Positions 23,719 through 35,770 of a stretch of DNA of 64,000 nt are shown piece by piece. The stretch's first letter is position 1, and each line of letters opens with the position of its first letter. Under the pieces are notes generated by a model. It was not told where the DNA came from and made no database searches. It saw only the letters and a list, made by a program, of their open reading frames with translations. The position numbers and the translations under genes are program-made. This DNA is from Anthoceros angustus (taxonomy: Eukaryota; Streptophyta; Anthocerotopsida; Anthocerotales; Anthocerotaceae): positions 229,915 through 293,914 of the forward strand of contig VJWM01000227.1 of NCBI GenBank assembly GCA_010909165.1, read 5' to 3'.

Positions 23719-26689
23719 TCACACAACTGACATCAGCTTCTCACCAAACATACACGAGGATAATTCCACGGGAGAAAGCGGAATGAGGCAGGAACATACC
23801 GCTAGAGATGGAATGGCAGGGACCTCCTCATAATCTGCTGCATCCAGCTCCTTCAGGTACTTGGAATCAAAGAGTTTCGGCAGGACGTATTGTCGGATGG
23901 GTATAAGGAGCATGATGAGCAGAGGGAACATTACGCCGACTGTGGGGATCCATGTCACCCCAAAGCAGACACACAAGTAAAACAGTTGTAAAATGGTGAA
24001 GGCAGCCATGATCTTCAAAGGAACCGTCTCCACATATGATGCGTGTGGTTGTGACAGGACCCTACAGAGGCAAGTAAGAAGCCATTAAGCACTTGTCCAG
24101 CACGCGACCATCACAATTACCGCAGTAGTTGGCCTAACGACTAACAGAACAATAAAGTGGTGTCGACTTACTTGAAGCGCCGGCTTGGAGCAATGAAGAG
24201 CTGTAATATCCTCTCCCAAAACTGGTTTCCAGGCAAACTATCTATTGCCATGTAAGCAAAGTATCCCCAGAGCACGGAAGATGGAATTCTTCGTATCACA
24301 GGCATGGCCGCAACACATCCCCCAACCAGAATTGCCTGTGCCAAATTACTGACACGCTGTTCTTGAACCTCCATGGGAAGCAGCATGTCAACATCTACCT
24401 CTGGATCAAAGACACTCTCATTCACCAGAGAACCTAGTTTGTCTTTCTGTGAGGCCAGCTGAGCCAATTTCTCCTGGAACTCTGTCAATGCCTGTTGCAC
24501 GACAGAAGGTGATTGTAGGTTCTGATTTTGTCAGACTGTAGGAAGTACAAGAAAAATGGTGGCGGTGGAGTTGACTTAATACTCGTGATGAAGGGTACAC
24601 GAAAGTCATTCCAATTTGGTGATAAATATCTTGTATCCTGCTGCACATCTCTTCCACAGTGACCTGCTGGTTTATGCTCTTCTTTGCTGCATTTACCAGC
24701 TTCCTTCGTGTCAGCTGAGAGAGAATGAAAAACATACAGCCCAACGGGTAAGACACTTTCACAGTTAGTCTGGAGCCTTACACGATCAACAGCGTACATT
24801 GACAAGACATTATTAAGAGATTACTCAACGCACCTGGTGTTTGAGAACAGCAAGGCTCTTTGTGTGCATTGGGGACTGTGGCAGCACGCCGTTTGATGGA
24901 GGAATTCCGAGAAGCCCACAAATAAGAACCTGTACCATATTATCAGTGGTCAGATCAGCTATATCCACACAAAGATGCCTCCACATCAACAATCTCAACA
25001 GTGGGACTAGGAATATAGCTGCCTGGACTCTAGGCAAAGTTTTCAACTTATATTACTGAGCAGCCACATACCAGCCAGCCAAGAAGAAACAAGTCCCAGT
25101 GGTATGATGATGGATTTCGCAGATTGAATTCCTGTTGTTGAGCCAATTGGGCCACCACACTGTGATCAAAATAATACAGAATCGCTACCATGATAGCTGG
25201 AATGATGGCAGCAAAAATATACCCTGCCGGCAACTGCCCCATTTCCTGGCAATAGATGCAAGCAGCTGGCTTAGATGCACAGAAAGGATAATATATGCGA
25301 ATCGTCCACAGTGAGACAGGATGTTGTATGCTTACCGTAATGACCGTCCAATTCTTGTATGCACCAGCTGACCAAGGATTGGGGCAGTCAAGACGTCTTG
25401 GGATGGCCTTGGGAACAGATTGTGCAGGGGCATAGGACACGAGAGTCCAGATGACAACCATAAGCGGCACTCCGTAATCAGCGACGAAGTTTCGCAGTCT
25501 ACCTTTAGATTGGTGCATCAAGCATTGTGACAAAATGACGAAGTACCAGCAGGTCAGCAGCAGCACGGTGCGCGAAGGTAGCCACAAGATAGTTCGAGCT
25601 CGTCCTTACTAGTTCCGAAACACCATCTCCGTGCCTGCCTACTTTTCAGGGCAGTAAACAGGAGCCCAAACGATAGTACAAGTCCAAACATTCCGTTGCC
25701 ATATCTCCACGAAAGTTGATAGGCTTCATCTGCTGGATTTGCAGCCTTGGGTACTCGAAACTCGTTGACCAGTCCCTGCAAAGCAGGCAGCAAGAAAGGG
25801 TTCAATTCCTGAGAGCTATTTGTTGCCTCTACGAAGAAATGAACATATCATCAGCAGAGACAAGAGTATGGGGACCTTACCTTTATCGCCTGCTGGACAA
25901 ACAGTAGACCAATAAGCAGTCCAAAAAGCTCCCCAGCTACTCTCGTGAACCGGTTTATGATGGAGCAGGCTCCAAATATTGCAAAAGCGAACAATATCAA
26001 GGATGTCCAGACGCAGACCCTAGAGACAGAAGAGCTAACTGAGGTCCCAGAGAAATAATGGATGGCAGAAAATACCAGCGCTATCAGCTCCACCTCCAAC
26101 AGGGCTCAGCGAATACCAGGCAGTCCAGGCCAGGAAAAGACCGGGCCCAATCTCTGATTTATTCTTCGCGAAGTGAAACATAAAAGTGTACATCAAGACT
26201 GTAGGCTCAGCCACGCCCAAGATTAGCAAAGGCTGGCCTCCGATGATGGCATGCACGATTCCGCAAAGGGACGTCGAGGCGAGCGTTTGCACAGGAGTCA
26301 AGATCCCATCTGAAATTCCAACAATTGGTGCATGAGTCCGAATATTGGTGCACGCTGCAAACACGAGATACGAAGCTGGACAGAGAGCACAACCTCCAGA
26401 TTTCAGCACTCACCTGTGTCTCTCCGCAGTTGCTCCCCAAACGCGAGCACAGGGATTGCTGATGCAAAAAATATATACGCGATTGGAGCCAAAATCCTGC
26501 ATGCGCAGACGCTTCAGTGCTCGCAATGTTCTTGCACACCAAAAGATTGAGTCAGACACAATGTGAGGGACGCAGCAGAAGGGACCTGATGCCGGAGTTG
26601 ATTCCGATTTTCCAATCCTCCTTGTAGCACGGAAGCCTGCCTCTGAAATCTTGGCCGATGCCTCGGAAAGGAATTGCGCTCTTCGTCAT
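23719..26689 (-). CDS. BOR1: BOR1-type borate exporter (SLC4/anion exchanger family)
   Basis: Plasma-membrane transporter that moves borate out of cells, for xylem loading or boron tolerance. Eleven exons on the minus strand: 26689-26586, 26496-26414, 26309-26117, 26019-25881, 25775-25610, 25502-25336, 25245-25072, 24929-24834, 24714-24583, 24491-24172 and 24061-23719. Splice phases agree throughout, giving 638 aa. Family marks: '[20 protein letters not shown]' at the start, '[20 protein letters not shown]' in exon 3, '[20 protein letters not shown]' in exon 8 and '[10 protein letters not shown]' in exon 10, with many hydrophobic segments. It is shorter than the ~700-aa Arabidopsis protein at the C-terminal tail. 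A possible donor (gcg/gtatgt, about 23810) leaves open a further exon I cannot see. Intron 1 (gtccct) and intron 9 (gtatta) have weak donors. Confidence 0.93.
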
Positions 26690-27057
26690 TTTCCAGGGCC
26701 GCAGCCCGCAGCGAGCCACCTCAAGCAAGAGGAGGACGTAAAATTTGGCCGAAGACGAAGCACCAAGGCTCCATTTGGAATCATGCACAGGGTACAGCTT
26801 CAGCAGGAGCGCAAGGTCTCCAGGCGTTCCGATTGGTGACGCCGGCGGATCCACGATTCCGAAGACCACCTGGCAAACGTCAAAATTTTCAGTAACGTGT
26901 GAAGAACGATGCGAAGTCCGGGAGGGTGGAACTCCAAAAGGCAAGAGTCCAGGACCAAGAAACATAGATAGCCGGTAGCCAATGAGGCCGCTACAATTGT
27001 GTCGCAAATGTCTCCAGCAATTTTCGATGCAAGAGATTGCAGTACCTGCGACAGGCC

Positions 27058-27990
27058 ATGACCAGCAGGCCGCGTCTTTCGTCGCTGCTGTCCGCCCCTG
27101 GCGGTTGTCACTGTTACTACGTGGAGTGATGCGAGAGCCTAGCAGTGCTTACGCGAACCTCGAGACTGGTGAGATATGGCGGCAACCGAGGACAGGTTTT
27201 TTGCTGTACTGATTTTTTTTTAATTTGGTATTTTGAGAATAAATCAAAACAACCCGGGGGAGAAATCTTCAGCAAGGGTTCTGATTCGCTATGTTACACA
27301 TCGTATCATCCCAACAGGAAGAGACTACCTATACTCTTCCCAAGGTATACTGATGACGGATTGTTTGTGCGCCGTAGCCTCATTGGCGTGCTCATTCATT
27401 GCCACATCGGCCAATCTTTCGTGCGTGCGTTGCAAGACACCAGCATGCCACAGGAACGTTAAGCGTGAAGGCAGAGGAGACACGATAGGTAGGTGGTCTC
27501 CTTGCCGAAATATGATTTGCTTTCGCGAGGTTTTTTTATCATATATGCTGAGCTCGAGTAGATGGTTATCCAGTCCTGCCTGTGCTGACGCCAGTCGCAT
27601 GCTGGGAGCCGGATTCATCATCTGCCTAAACCTAAGCTAACGGGTGTGTGTGTACATACATACAGATAGACGGGGTCATCTCCACGGCTGTACAAGTAAT
27701 GCAGCAGTGAGAACAGGGAGAGTGAGATGCCTGCACACTACTGTAGGGTCTGACCACCTGTGTGGGAAAAATGAACACAAGGTGCAGGGAGAGTGAGCAA
27801 GATAAGCATCTGTTAACGCCCGGAAAAGTCACCGGAGCCCACAGCCAGAGGCCCACTGGATGCGGAGCTGTGTCTGCTGCTGCTGTAACCTTCTTGTCTG
27901 GATTCCAGACTATCTGAGAGGACAGACTCAGCTCCATCTTCGTTTGAATAGTACTCATGGTCCTCTTCTCTGCCCTCGCCTTCTCGTCTG
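27058..27990 (+). repeat. source copy of a duplicated segment (DUF569 3' end and flank)
   Basis: Homologous to 18465-19134 plus 22090-22245. It covers the last exon of the DUF569 gene and about 750 bp beyond its stop, reaching to within about 370 bp of the BOR1-type start codon. Confidence 0.8.
27207..27354 (-). mobile_element. short retroposon insertion with poly(A) tail and 7-bp target duplication
   Basis: A 134-bp insert (27214-27347) is flanked by TACTGAT at 27207-27213 and 27348-27354. The homologous site at about 18614 has a single TACTGAT and no insert. On the minus strand the insert ends in a run of A, as in SINE-like retroposons. I see no clear pol III boxes, so it may be a truncated or processed copy. 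Confidence 0.65.
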
Positions 27991-29014
27991 ACAGCTTCCT
28001 CATCTTCGGTGTCTTCCTCAAGCGCAAGAAGCGTCTTGCCAGCTGCAGAGGGAAAAGCATCCTCGTGAGCCTGAGGACTGACGGTACTAACACCTGCTGT
28101 GTTTTCAGAAAACCAGATAAAGTAAGCAGGAACATCTACACGGGGGCCGACTAACCTGGAGAAGAGGCCTTCACCACAAACACATGCATGGGAGCATTCT
28201 GCGGTGGCAATGCCAGACGCAGAGGGTACAGAGATCCAGCTGAACCCTTAGCACACAGGATAACTTCATCCTTGGATTCAATCTCTTGCTTCACCTTCAG
28301 CGCCAATTCCCCCACAGAACTTCCTTTGAAATTGAGTTGAGGCCACACGTCATCACCATGATCTATCGGTTGTCCATTATCATCACAGAGGGTGTAGTAC
28401 ACCAGACGGACTGCTCGAGGAGAAGGCACTTTGCTGTACAATCCCTGCAAAATAACCATAACCACGATCCCACGTTCAAACTAGGGCAAATCGGCACAAA
28501 ACCACAAAACAAACAGACCTACACCTCTCCGCCATCCCCTTACCTCCAAACTGGCATTCACAGCAGGCACGCTTTCAACAATCTGCACTTCCCACAGCAC
28601 CAACTCCCGCAGCGTGATAGGCACATCGTGCGTGACGGAGTTCCTCCACGGAGGAACTCCATGGTTACTCCTAAGGAAAGTTCCGACATACGATTTGAGC
28701 TTCACACCGTTCTCCCCCTCCTTCACCGGCTCCCACTCCACAGAGCGATCCAGCTTATACGGCCTTCCCTGCTGCACCTTCTTTCCGGTAGCCCCTAGTA
28801 TAAATGCGGTGCTCATGGCTCTCAAGTAACAGTTATAGCAGCTCTTGAGCCGGAGAAACTTCCCGCCCTTCTTCAACACCTCTACTTCCCATATACTGTC
28901 CTCCCCTGTGCCTTCCCTATCCTGAACCACCGCCAGCTGATCTTTGCTAGCGCGCACAAACTTGCCGTGACTATTCCTCAGCCGCACAGACTTGGCCTTC
29001 TCGAAAAACTCCAT
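27813..29014 (-). CDS. DUF569 domain protein (fascin-like fold family)
   Basis: Three exons: 29014-28544, 28444-28156 and 28042-27813, with phases consistent, giving 329 aa. Exon 1 encodes the DUF569 beta-trefoil-like domain, starting M-E-F-F-E-K-A-K-S-V-R-L-R-N and carrying 'LRLKSCYNCYLRA' and the final 'LWEVQIVES'. Exon 2 holds the second conserved module, with 'RLVYYTLCDDNGQP', 'FKGSSVGELALKVKQEIE' and 'LYPLRLALPPQNAPMHVFVV'. Exon 3 adds an acidic, Ser-rich tail of 76 residues with no domain I recognise. Plant DUF569 proteins are related to actin cross-linking folds, but their function is largely unknown. The final exon lies within the segment duplicated at 18-22 kb. Confidence 0.88.
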
Positions 29015-30240
29015 CCTCCTGCCAAAACCTCAGAGCGCCTACGACTCGGAGCAGCAGCAGCGGCAATCGGTGACTGGCTTGATATCAAAGACGCTCCGGC
29101 TACCAAAATATCGAGCTCCGCTGGACTCAGTTGCACTTTCTAGGTGACAGAGATGGCTTTAGAGCGAGCCTTCAGAGAGTGCGCTGTCGCACCGTCCGGC
29201 GGTAGCGCGTTAGGATGCTGGGAAGCTAGCAGGAACGACGCTGCAATTGCGATAAAGCTTTAAACATGGAGACACATCCCACGTCTTCAGATGTAAACAC
29301 CTCGCACAACACAGGGACACGTTCCAGCGCCACACCTGCGACCTGCTACCTGCGACTGCGACGATCCTGCCGCCTCGTGCTTTATGTACCTCAGGTGGAG
29401 CCGCGTAAGGAGGCGCGTACTGTGCACAGCAAAAGGGCGTATAAAAGCAGATGGCCTCGCTACGAGTTCCTACAATCGGCACGCGGCAACCCGCCTGTCC
29501 GAATGCACGTTCACAGGAGCTTCCTCGATTTTTCCAACGTACGCCGCTGTTCAAACCGGAGCGTCAGCGTTCGACCGTTCTCTGCAGATCCCGTCGTCGA
29601 GGAGAGTATGTAGGTAGCCTCTATTTATACATTTCGTACATATCTATCAACGGAGATACATAGGTACATATGAACTTTATATTTTATTAAGGAAAACAAA
29701 TGATGGAAAAAGCCCATCCTCTAGGGAACAACCAAGGAGGACCCTCATGTTCAAGGTGAAAGGGAGCGACTAAGCTCTCTAGGGGTTTATAGTCACCTCC
29801 GGACAAACCGCCTACAAACCACCGAGGAAGAATAAGATTCACTTGAAGTAGGAAAGGGACAGCCCCGAGCCAATGCCTGCGTGCGTGGTAAGCTTTTGCG
29901 CAGGACTTCAAGTACATACCTACCTATGCACATATCCACATATCCCTATGCTTAGCTTAAGAGTCTTCAATCACACCTAAAAGTCTATTGTGCTCTGAAA
30001 TAATGAAATAATCGATTCGTTTTTCTTTTTTTAATTTTTTTAGTAAATAAAATTAGAAATCCCATTTAGGGAGGTGAAACTAACATGAATGTATGTTTCA
30101 AAAGGTCTCAATTACCATTTGGGGAAAAGTCCCATTTATTACATTGTAAACTAAAGGGAGTAGGATGGGAGGTCCCATTTAGAGAGGAATCCCATTTATA
30201 GAGTTCCCAATTAGGGGGGGCCGACTATACAATCCAGTAA
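29015..30240. other. intergenic region upstream of the DUF569 gene
   Basis: The first ~500 bp (GC-rich) probably include the 5' leader and promoter of the DUF569 gene. No convincing start of another gene is seen on +. From about 29600 the sequence becomes AT-rich, and the motif tcccattta recurs several times between 30058 and 30200. Confidence 0.4.
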
Positions 30241-30247
30241 GTCAGTA

Positions 30248-30612
30248 ATCTACATGCACAAATCTATTATCATTTATCCAATATACGATTTTTACTCCCC
30301 CCAGGTTTCAATCTTCTTCAGACATAGTTGTGAATAATGAGTTCAGTGAGTCTTGCGACCAATGGTAAAAATAACTCGATATATGAATCTACATGCACAA
30401 ATCTATTATCATTTATCCAATATACGATTTTTACTCCCCCAGGTTTCAATCTTCTTCAGACATAGTTGTGAATAATGAGTTCAGTGAGTCTTGCGACCAA
30501 TGGTAAAAACAACTCGATACATGATTTCAACGTCCCTTAGGTTTCGAGCTTCTTAAGACAAAGCAGTAAACAATGAGTTTCGCGAATCTTGCGACCAATG
30601 ATTAAGACAAAT
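30248..30612 (+). repeat. 138-bp tandem repeat, 2 full copies and a decayed third
   Basis: Units at 30248-30385 and 30386-30523 are almost identical. A third, from about 30516 to 30612, shares 'gtttcgagcttctt', 'caatgagttt' and 'cttgcgaccaatg' with many changes. Possibly part of a small satellite. Confidence 0.75.
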
Positions 30613-32100
30613 CAATAGCACGTATACATTCTAGATGTTCATAAGCATTTCAATTTTGATTTACTTGAAAAAAGTTTCTGAAGTATTTCGACAAATTGAA
30701 ATCAAGTATGATTAGAGTAAATGATATTTTGTTTCTCAACATTGTACTTACTCAGTAACAAACAAAATACGTTCGTAGGACTTTAAGAAAATACTCTCAA
30801 AATTCTGATTAGATAGTTGTATCTATTTGGTGATGATTCTTGAGAAGTTCGTGTTCATCAAACCAACCAATCAAGATGTTTTCAGTACTAACTAGTTGGT
30901 TATTCAAAGTCCTCATATTTAGATCGAGACTTATGCCTATGTTCCCACGTCATGCTATTTTGTACACTGATCCATCTCTGTTTTTCAATTTAAGTATGAT
31001 TCTAGCTTCCATTTTGATTCTTAATTTTGCCTTTATGCTGCCAAATTGAAATGTTTCATACCAATTCTCCAAGACCATCAATTGCTTCACCTGCTTTTCT
31101 TTATCACATATAGATGTATATCCACATAGCATAAAGTTGCTAAGATTATCTCTCCCACTGATTTGCCTCTCTCAAAGAATTGCAAGAAGAGCTAGATGTG
31201 GAGCAAACCAGTAACTTCAATCTCATTCATTTTTTTTCCTTTGATTTGTAAAACAATGCATGTCACAATGAGATGAATTTCTCTACCCTTCAGCATACAC
31301 ATGAAACTGATTTTTATTTATCTATCATTTAATTAGATTACACTAGATTAATTACACATAAATAGAAACTTGTCAGAGTCCCATCATGATCGTTATTGCC
31401 TACCTTCGTGAACGGCATTTCATATTCCCACCGTTCCATCTTGGAATCAGAATCAAGAAGCAAAGAACCCATATTGGCATCTTGCTTATTCTTTAATTAG
31501 TGATATGCCTTAAAGAAATCAATGAAAGCTGCCAAGGCCCCCTTCAAGCTACGCAATTCTCGGCCCCAGCCAATAGCTCATTTAAACAAACTCCACGATA
31601 AATATGCCTATTTGGTACTGCTGTGTCCTTTAATACGTGGAAGAGATTGGGCATGTGAATTGCCTTTGAGCAAGGTCCACCTCTCCAAGGAGCCTCTGCT
31701 AGTCCTCAAAGGAGCCTCCAAAGCCAAGGTGGTTGACCTCATGATTAACCTAATAACGACGGCCATTTTGGGCTATTTTTCACATGAAAAAGGAATTATT
31801 TTATTAGTTTTTAAAATTTGATGACCAAGGTTCTCCAATTGAATCTCTACCCAACATATATAATATGCTTGATTCTAATAATAGCTCAAAAAGCTACGGT
31901 GATCGAAACGCTTGCCAATAAGCAGTTTCATATCGTAAGAATGTCTTTGTCATTCTATCATTTAGAGCGTCACGGTGTAGACACAAGTCCGTTTCTTTGC
32001 AAGCTGACTTTTAGTTGGGCAGGGGTTTTGGTGGGGAGTGGCGTTGTAGCGGGTGGTATAGCGGGCAGGTACGGTTTAGTAGGGCCTGTGGCGGTTTAGT
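30613..32100. other. AT-rich region without recognised genes
   Basis: Open stretches of 60-99 codons exist on both strands (for example 31522-31821, +, and 30950-31132, -), but none matches a family I know. Composition suggests old element debris. Confidence 0.35.
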
Positions 32101-32179
32101 GGGGCGGGTGCATTTTTGCAGTTCGCTGGTGTGGGTTGGCGGGAGTGGCTTCTGGTGACAAAAGTTGCTAGGCTGATGT

Positions 32180-32575
32180 TTGGCTCGGGGTGTTGTGGTT
32201 GTTGGATCTAGGCGACATGGAGTGGTTTTCTTTTGTGGATTTTCCGGTTTTTCCCTTTTTTGGTATGAAGCCCCCTTCTTCCACGTCCGTAAAGGACATT
32301 CCTTGTCCCGTGTGCGGGAAATTATTCAAACCTCAGGGATCAAGAGTCATATATGTTTGGTTTGTAAGGACTTCGATCGGACTACTTGGGAAGCTCAATT
32401 GCGGCTTGCTTCTTCCTCCACTGTTGTTCTCCGGTCTTTAGATACCCCCCTTGGGCCCTCTCGAGAGTCTTGGCACTGGTTGCGAGTGCAATCTATTCAC
32501 CTCCTCGCCTTGTACGAAGCACGTTTCCCGGAATCTCACGTTTTTCGGTGCCTCCTGTGTCTTCCCCCCTCATGA
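32180..32575 (+). pseudogene. possible zinc-finger protein fragment
   Basis: Around 32309-32365 the frames read C-P-V-C-G-K-L-F-K-P-Q-G and, after a one-base shift, G-I-K-S-H-I-C. This is the shape of a C2H2 finger broken by a frameshift. The flanks are open but unfamiliar. It may be an exon of a decayed gene or an element gag. Confidence 0.3.
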
Positions 32576-33348
32576 CAACATCTGCCTTGCCTTGCTTCCC
32601 TTGGAATGCTCTGCCCTTCTTCGGTTTGCCTACCTCTCTCTTGACTCTGGCCCTAGCTTCATCTCTCTCCCGCTTATATCTCTCCGCTTGAATTTCTCAG
32701 GCGCCATCGTCTCCACCGCTCTTGGACTCATGAGACCTCATTGGAGCTCAATCAATCGTAGCGTCGCCCTTTACTTGATTTACTAGGGCCTCCTGTTGGG
32801 TGGTCATGGCCTTCACCGTTCGTGCCTTGCACAATGCCTCCTCGCCTCCGGATCCGCCACCTTGTTCTCGCCTCCAGCCTCCAACTTCTCCTTGAGCAAC
32901 TTCTCTTGTTGCCCACACTCGGTAAGTGAGAGCCATGGGCGCCTAGTCGAGATCACAGTCCGAGCCATGGGCGCCTAGTCGAGAAGATCCGCTGAGTTCG
33001 AGCCATGGCGTACGAGCCCCGCAGACGACCAATGCTTCCTGCCCATTCCCTTCCACAATAATTCCCACACGAGTGCACTCGCCTCACTTATTCGGGTTAA
33101 TGAGATATCGCCAAAAATGTCCTTGAGCTCCGTCGCGGGCCCGGTTGCCGAAACTAACCCTTCCTCTCTTAGGGGTTGGTCTGTAACTGTTGCTTCATTC
33201 GTTCCAACCTCACCTAGCGGCGACTCATCCTCTCCACGCTTGGGGGAGCAACTGCCGTTCCTTTTAACTTCCCTCCTTCACCCGCGACCCTGCTGACTTT
33301 GACTGTGACCCTAGGTGTAGTGGGTTCCTCCTCTCATTTGTTTTTCCT
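32576..33348. other. unassigned sequence, weak minus-strand coding signal
   Basis: Minus-strand frames between 32748 and 33348 are rich in Glu, Arg and Gly and look like an element gag, with several stops. A ~30-bp stretch around 'gagccatgggcgcctagtcg' is repeated at about 32930 and 32962. Confidence 0.3.
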
Positions 33349-34490
33349 TTGGCCGACCCACGTCGTCGCTACCCTCCTCCTCTTGCCCTTGGAAACCTCC
33401 CCACCCTCATTCAATCTTCTAGAGGCGATTCCCAACTGGAATCCTTCCGAATCACGCACTCCTCCTCCTCCACCTTGAGTTCTCTGACCGGTTTCCAGCT
33501 ATGAAGGGTAGACACGGCTTCCAACTCCGTTAGGCATTTGGAATGCTCAAACACATGAATCAAAAAGGGTGAAATCAAGGAAGGCCAGGGGGAGGGGGAG
33601 AGCAAATTCGCCTTCTCTTCACAAGCTCTTTCAAAAATCATCCTCCCCAATCAATCAAGTGCCCTTGACCACTTCATGAAGGAAGGCCCAGAGTGGTCCG
33701 CCATGTGATCTAACTGATTCGGGAAACACAAAATCCACTTGGCCAACCCCACTGCATGTGGCGAGTCACCCATCCATTGTTAACTCTCACTTCCCAGCTT
33801 CATGGGCCAGCTGCAGCTTTGAGTTTTCTTCCTCTGGTTAATCACCATGGCATGACACAAGCGCCCGAATCATCTTTGGCGGCACAAGTCTGTGGCCATG
33901 GAGGCCTCTCTGCATTGTTTTTGGCCGACCTTCGTCGTGCGCCCTCCTCCTCTTGCCCTTGGAAACCTCCCCACCCTCATTCGAATCTTCTAGAGGCGAT
34001 TCCCAACTGGAATCCTTCAATCACGCTTACACCTCCTCCTCCACCTTGAGTTCTCGAGGCTATGAAGGGTAGACACGGCCAACTCCGTTAGGCATTTGGA
34101 ATGCTCAAACACATGAATCAAAAGGGTGAAATCAAGGAAGGCTGGGGAGGGGAGATAAATTCGCCTTCTCTTCACAAGCTCTTTCAAAATCATCCTCCCC
34201 AATCAATCGCGTGCCCTTGACCACTTCATGAAGGAAGACCGAAGTGGTCCGCCATGTGATCTAACTTTCGATTAAGGGAAACACAAAATCCACTTGGCCA
34301 ACCCCACTGCACTCAGTGGCGCAGTCACCCATCCATTGTTAACTCTCACTTCCCCAGGCTTCATGAGCCGGGCTTTTCGTGAGTTTTCTTCCTCTGCGGG
34401 TTAATCACCATGGCATGACACAAGCGCCCTGAACTGTCATCTTTGGCGGCACAAGTCTGTTGGCCATGGAGGCCTCTCTGCCGACGGTCT
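33349..34490 (-). repeat. tandem duplication, ~572 bp x 2
   Basis: Units begin at 'ttggccgacc' (33349 and 33921) and continue in parallel to 'catggaggcctctctg'. Differences are mostly small indels. On the minus strand each unit holds short open stretches ending in 'HVFEHSKCLTEL', of unknown family. Confidence 0.75.
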
Positions 34491-35240
34491 TTCTAGGTAG
34501 GTAGGCTCTGTCTACCTCTATCCTCACCTTCCGTTTCTTAGTGAGGGATTCCTACATCCTAGGGGCCTTTGTCGCGGGCATTGAGGAGGGAGCTTTCCCC
34601 TTGCATGTGTCCTTAAGATTGGGTAGGGATTGTCTTCAGGGCGCTTGTGTCATGCGTTACTATTTGGGTAAGGGATTGTCTATTTCAAGATAGTCGATGT
34701 AGTTGTACTGCACTCACCATGTGGCCAACTAACAATGGAATTGGAATTGTAGAACGATCAAATCACCAATGCAGAGAGCAAAACATCCTATCTCGATCCT
34801 TTGGTAAGAGCCAAAAACCCAAGTTACTTTTTCATTTGTAGCTAAGCTCAAACAATGTAGTCGAGTGAAAACTATTTCGATCTACTAATGCGCTTAGGTA
34901 AAAAGATTCAATACATACTGTAATACCTCGACGATGAATTGTTGCAGCAAACTAAACTATTCCCAAGCGGTTCTAGGTGATAAATATGTGAGAAAAAAAA
35001 TTAGATTAGTGGTAACATTATGGACAAGGATCATAACATATGGAACTAAAAGTTATGAAAGATAATTAATCAAAGTGTAGGAAAATTGAGAGATTTTGGA
35101 AGTTTTAATATTATTTGACTTGCATAAGTGAGTCCATATTCTTATCTTTCTATTATCCAAATATAGAAGCTGTTCTAGATCACATATATTATTTATGGTT
35201 CATGAACTATATTTGTTGACAAGAGTGTACTTGGTGATAT
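34491..35240. other. AT-rich region without recognised genes
   Basis: No open stretch over 65 codons, no clear repeats and no RNA gene seen. Confidence 0.4.
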
Positions 35241-35256
35241 CCCCATTCTATATATT

Positions 35257-35650
35257 ATGAGTGTCTCGCGTATAAGGAGCTTCACAATAAACTTGAAGAG
35301 GTTTACTTCTTTTATATATTGTCATTATAACGGGTATATAGAATTGCTCGATAAGTTTGAAGAAGCGAGCTTCACAATAAACTTGAAGAGGTTTACTTCT
35401 TTTATATATTGTCATTATAACAGCTATATAGAATTGCTCGATAAGTTTGAAGAAGCGTACTATATATGTTGTGAGCATATCGATATGGAGATGATATAAC
35501 ATTACCATAAGTGGATGAGACAAAAAACGTTAGGATATACTCTTGAAAAAGATTGTCGAAAGCTATATGATATTATTGAAGAAGATCAAGATTGCTTAAT
35601 AATGATATATTTGGAGAAAAAGAGAAAACATGTGGAGGCGGTAAGTGATT
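35257..35650 (+). pseudogene. unknown ORF with in-frame 90-bp duplication
   Basis: A 30-codon unit (35277-35366 and 35367-35456) is repeated in frame with one amino-acid change, in an open stretch of 80 codons. After a TAA near 35497 the frame reopens and reads a charged segment ('YTLEKDCRKLYDIIEEDQDC') to about 35650. Family unknown. It could be a short gene with one nonsense mutation or element debris. Confidence 0.35.
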
Positions 35651-35770
35651 GGATGATTAAATGAACTTGATGTAAATTATAGATAGAGAAGGCATAAGAG
35701 TGGTGAAGCGTTATGAGAAGTAAAGAGTAATATGGAGTTTAGAAGTGAAGTAAAGAGTGGCGTCTTCACG

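Noticed and set aside
26690-27007. 106-residue N-terminal extension of the BOR1-type protein
   Set aside because: Family members start a few residues before the 'PFRG' motif, which fits the ATG at 26689.
28286-28829. 170-codon and 71-codon plus-strand frames
   Set aside because: They lie antisense to DUF569 exons 1 and 2, which carry clear conserved motifs.
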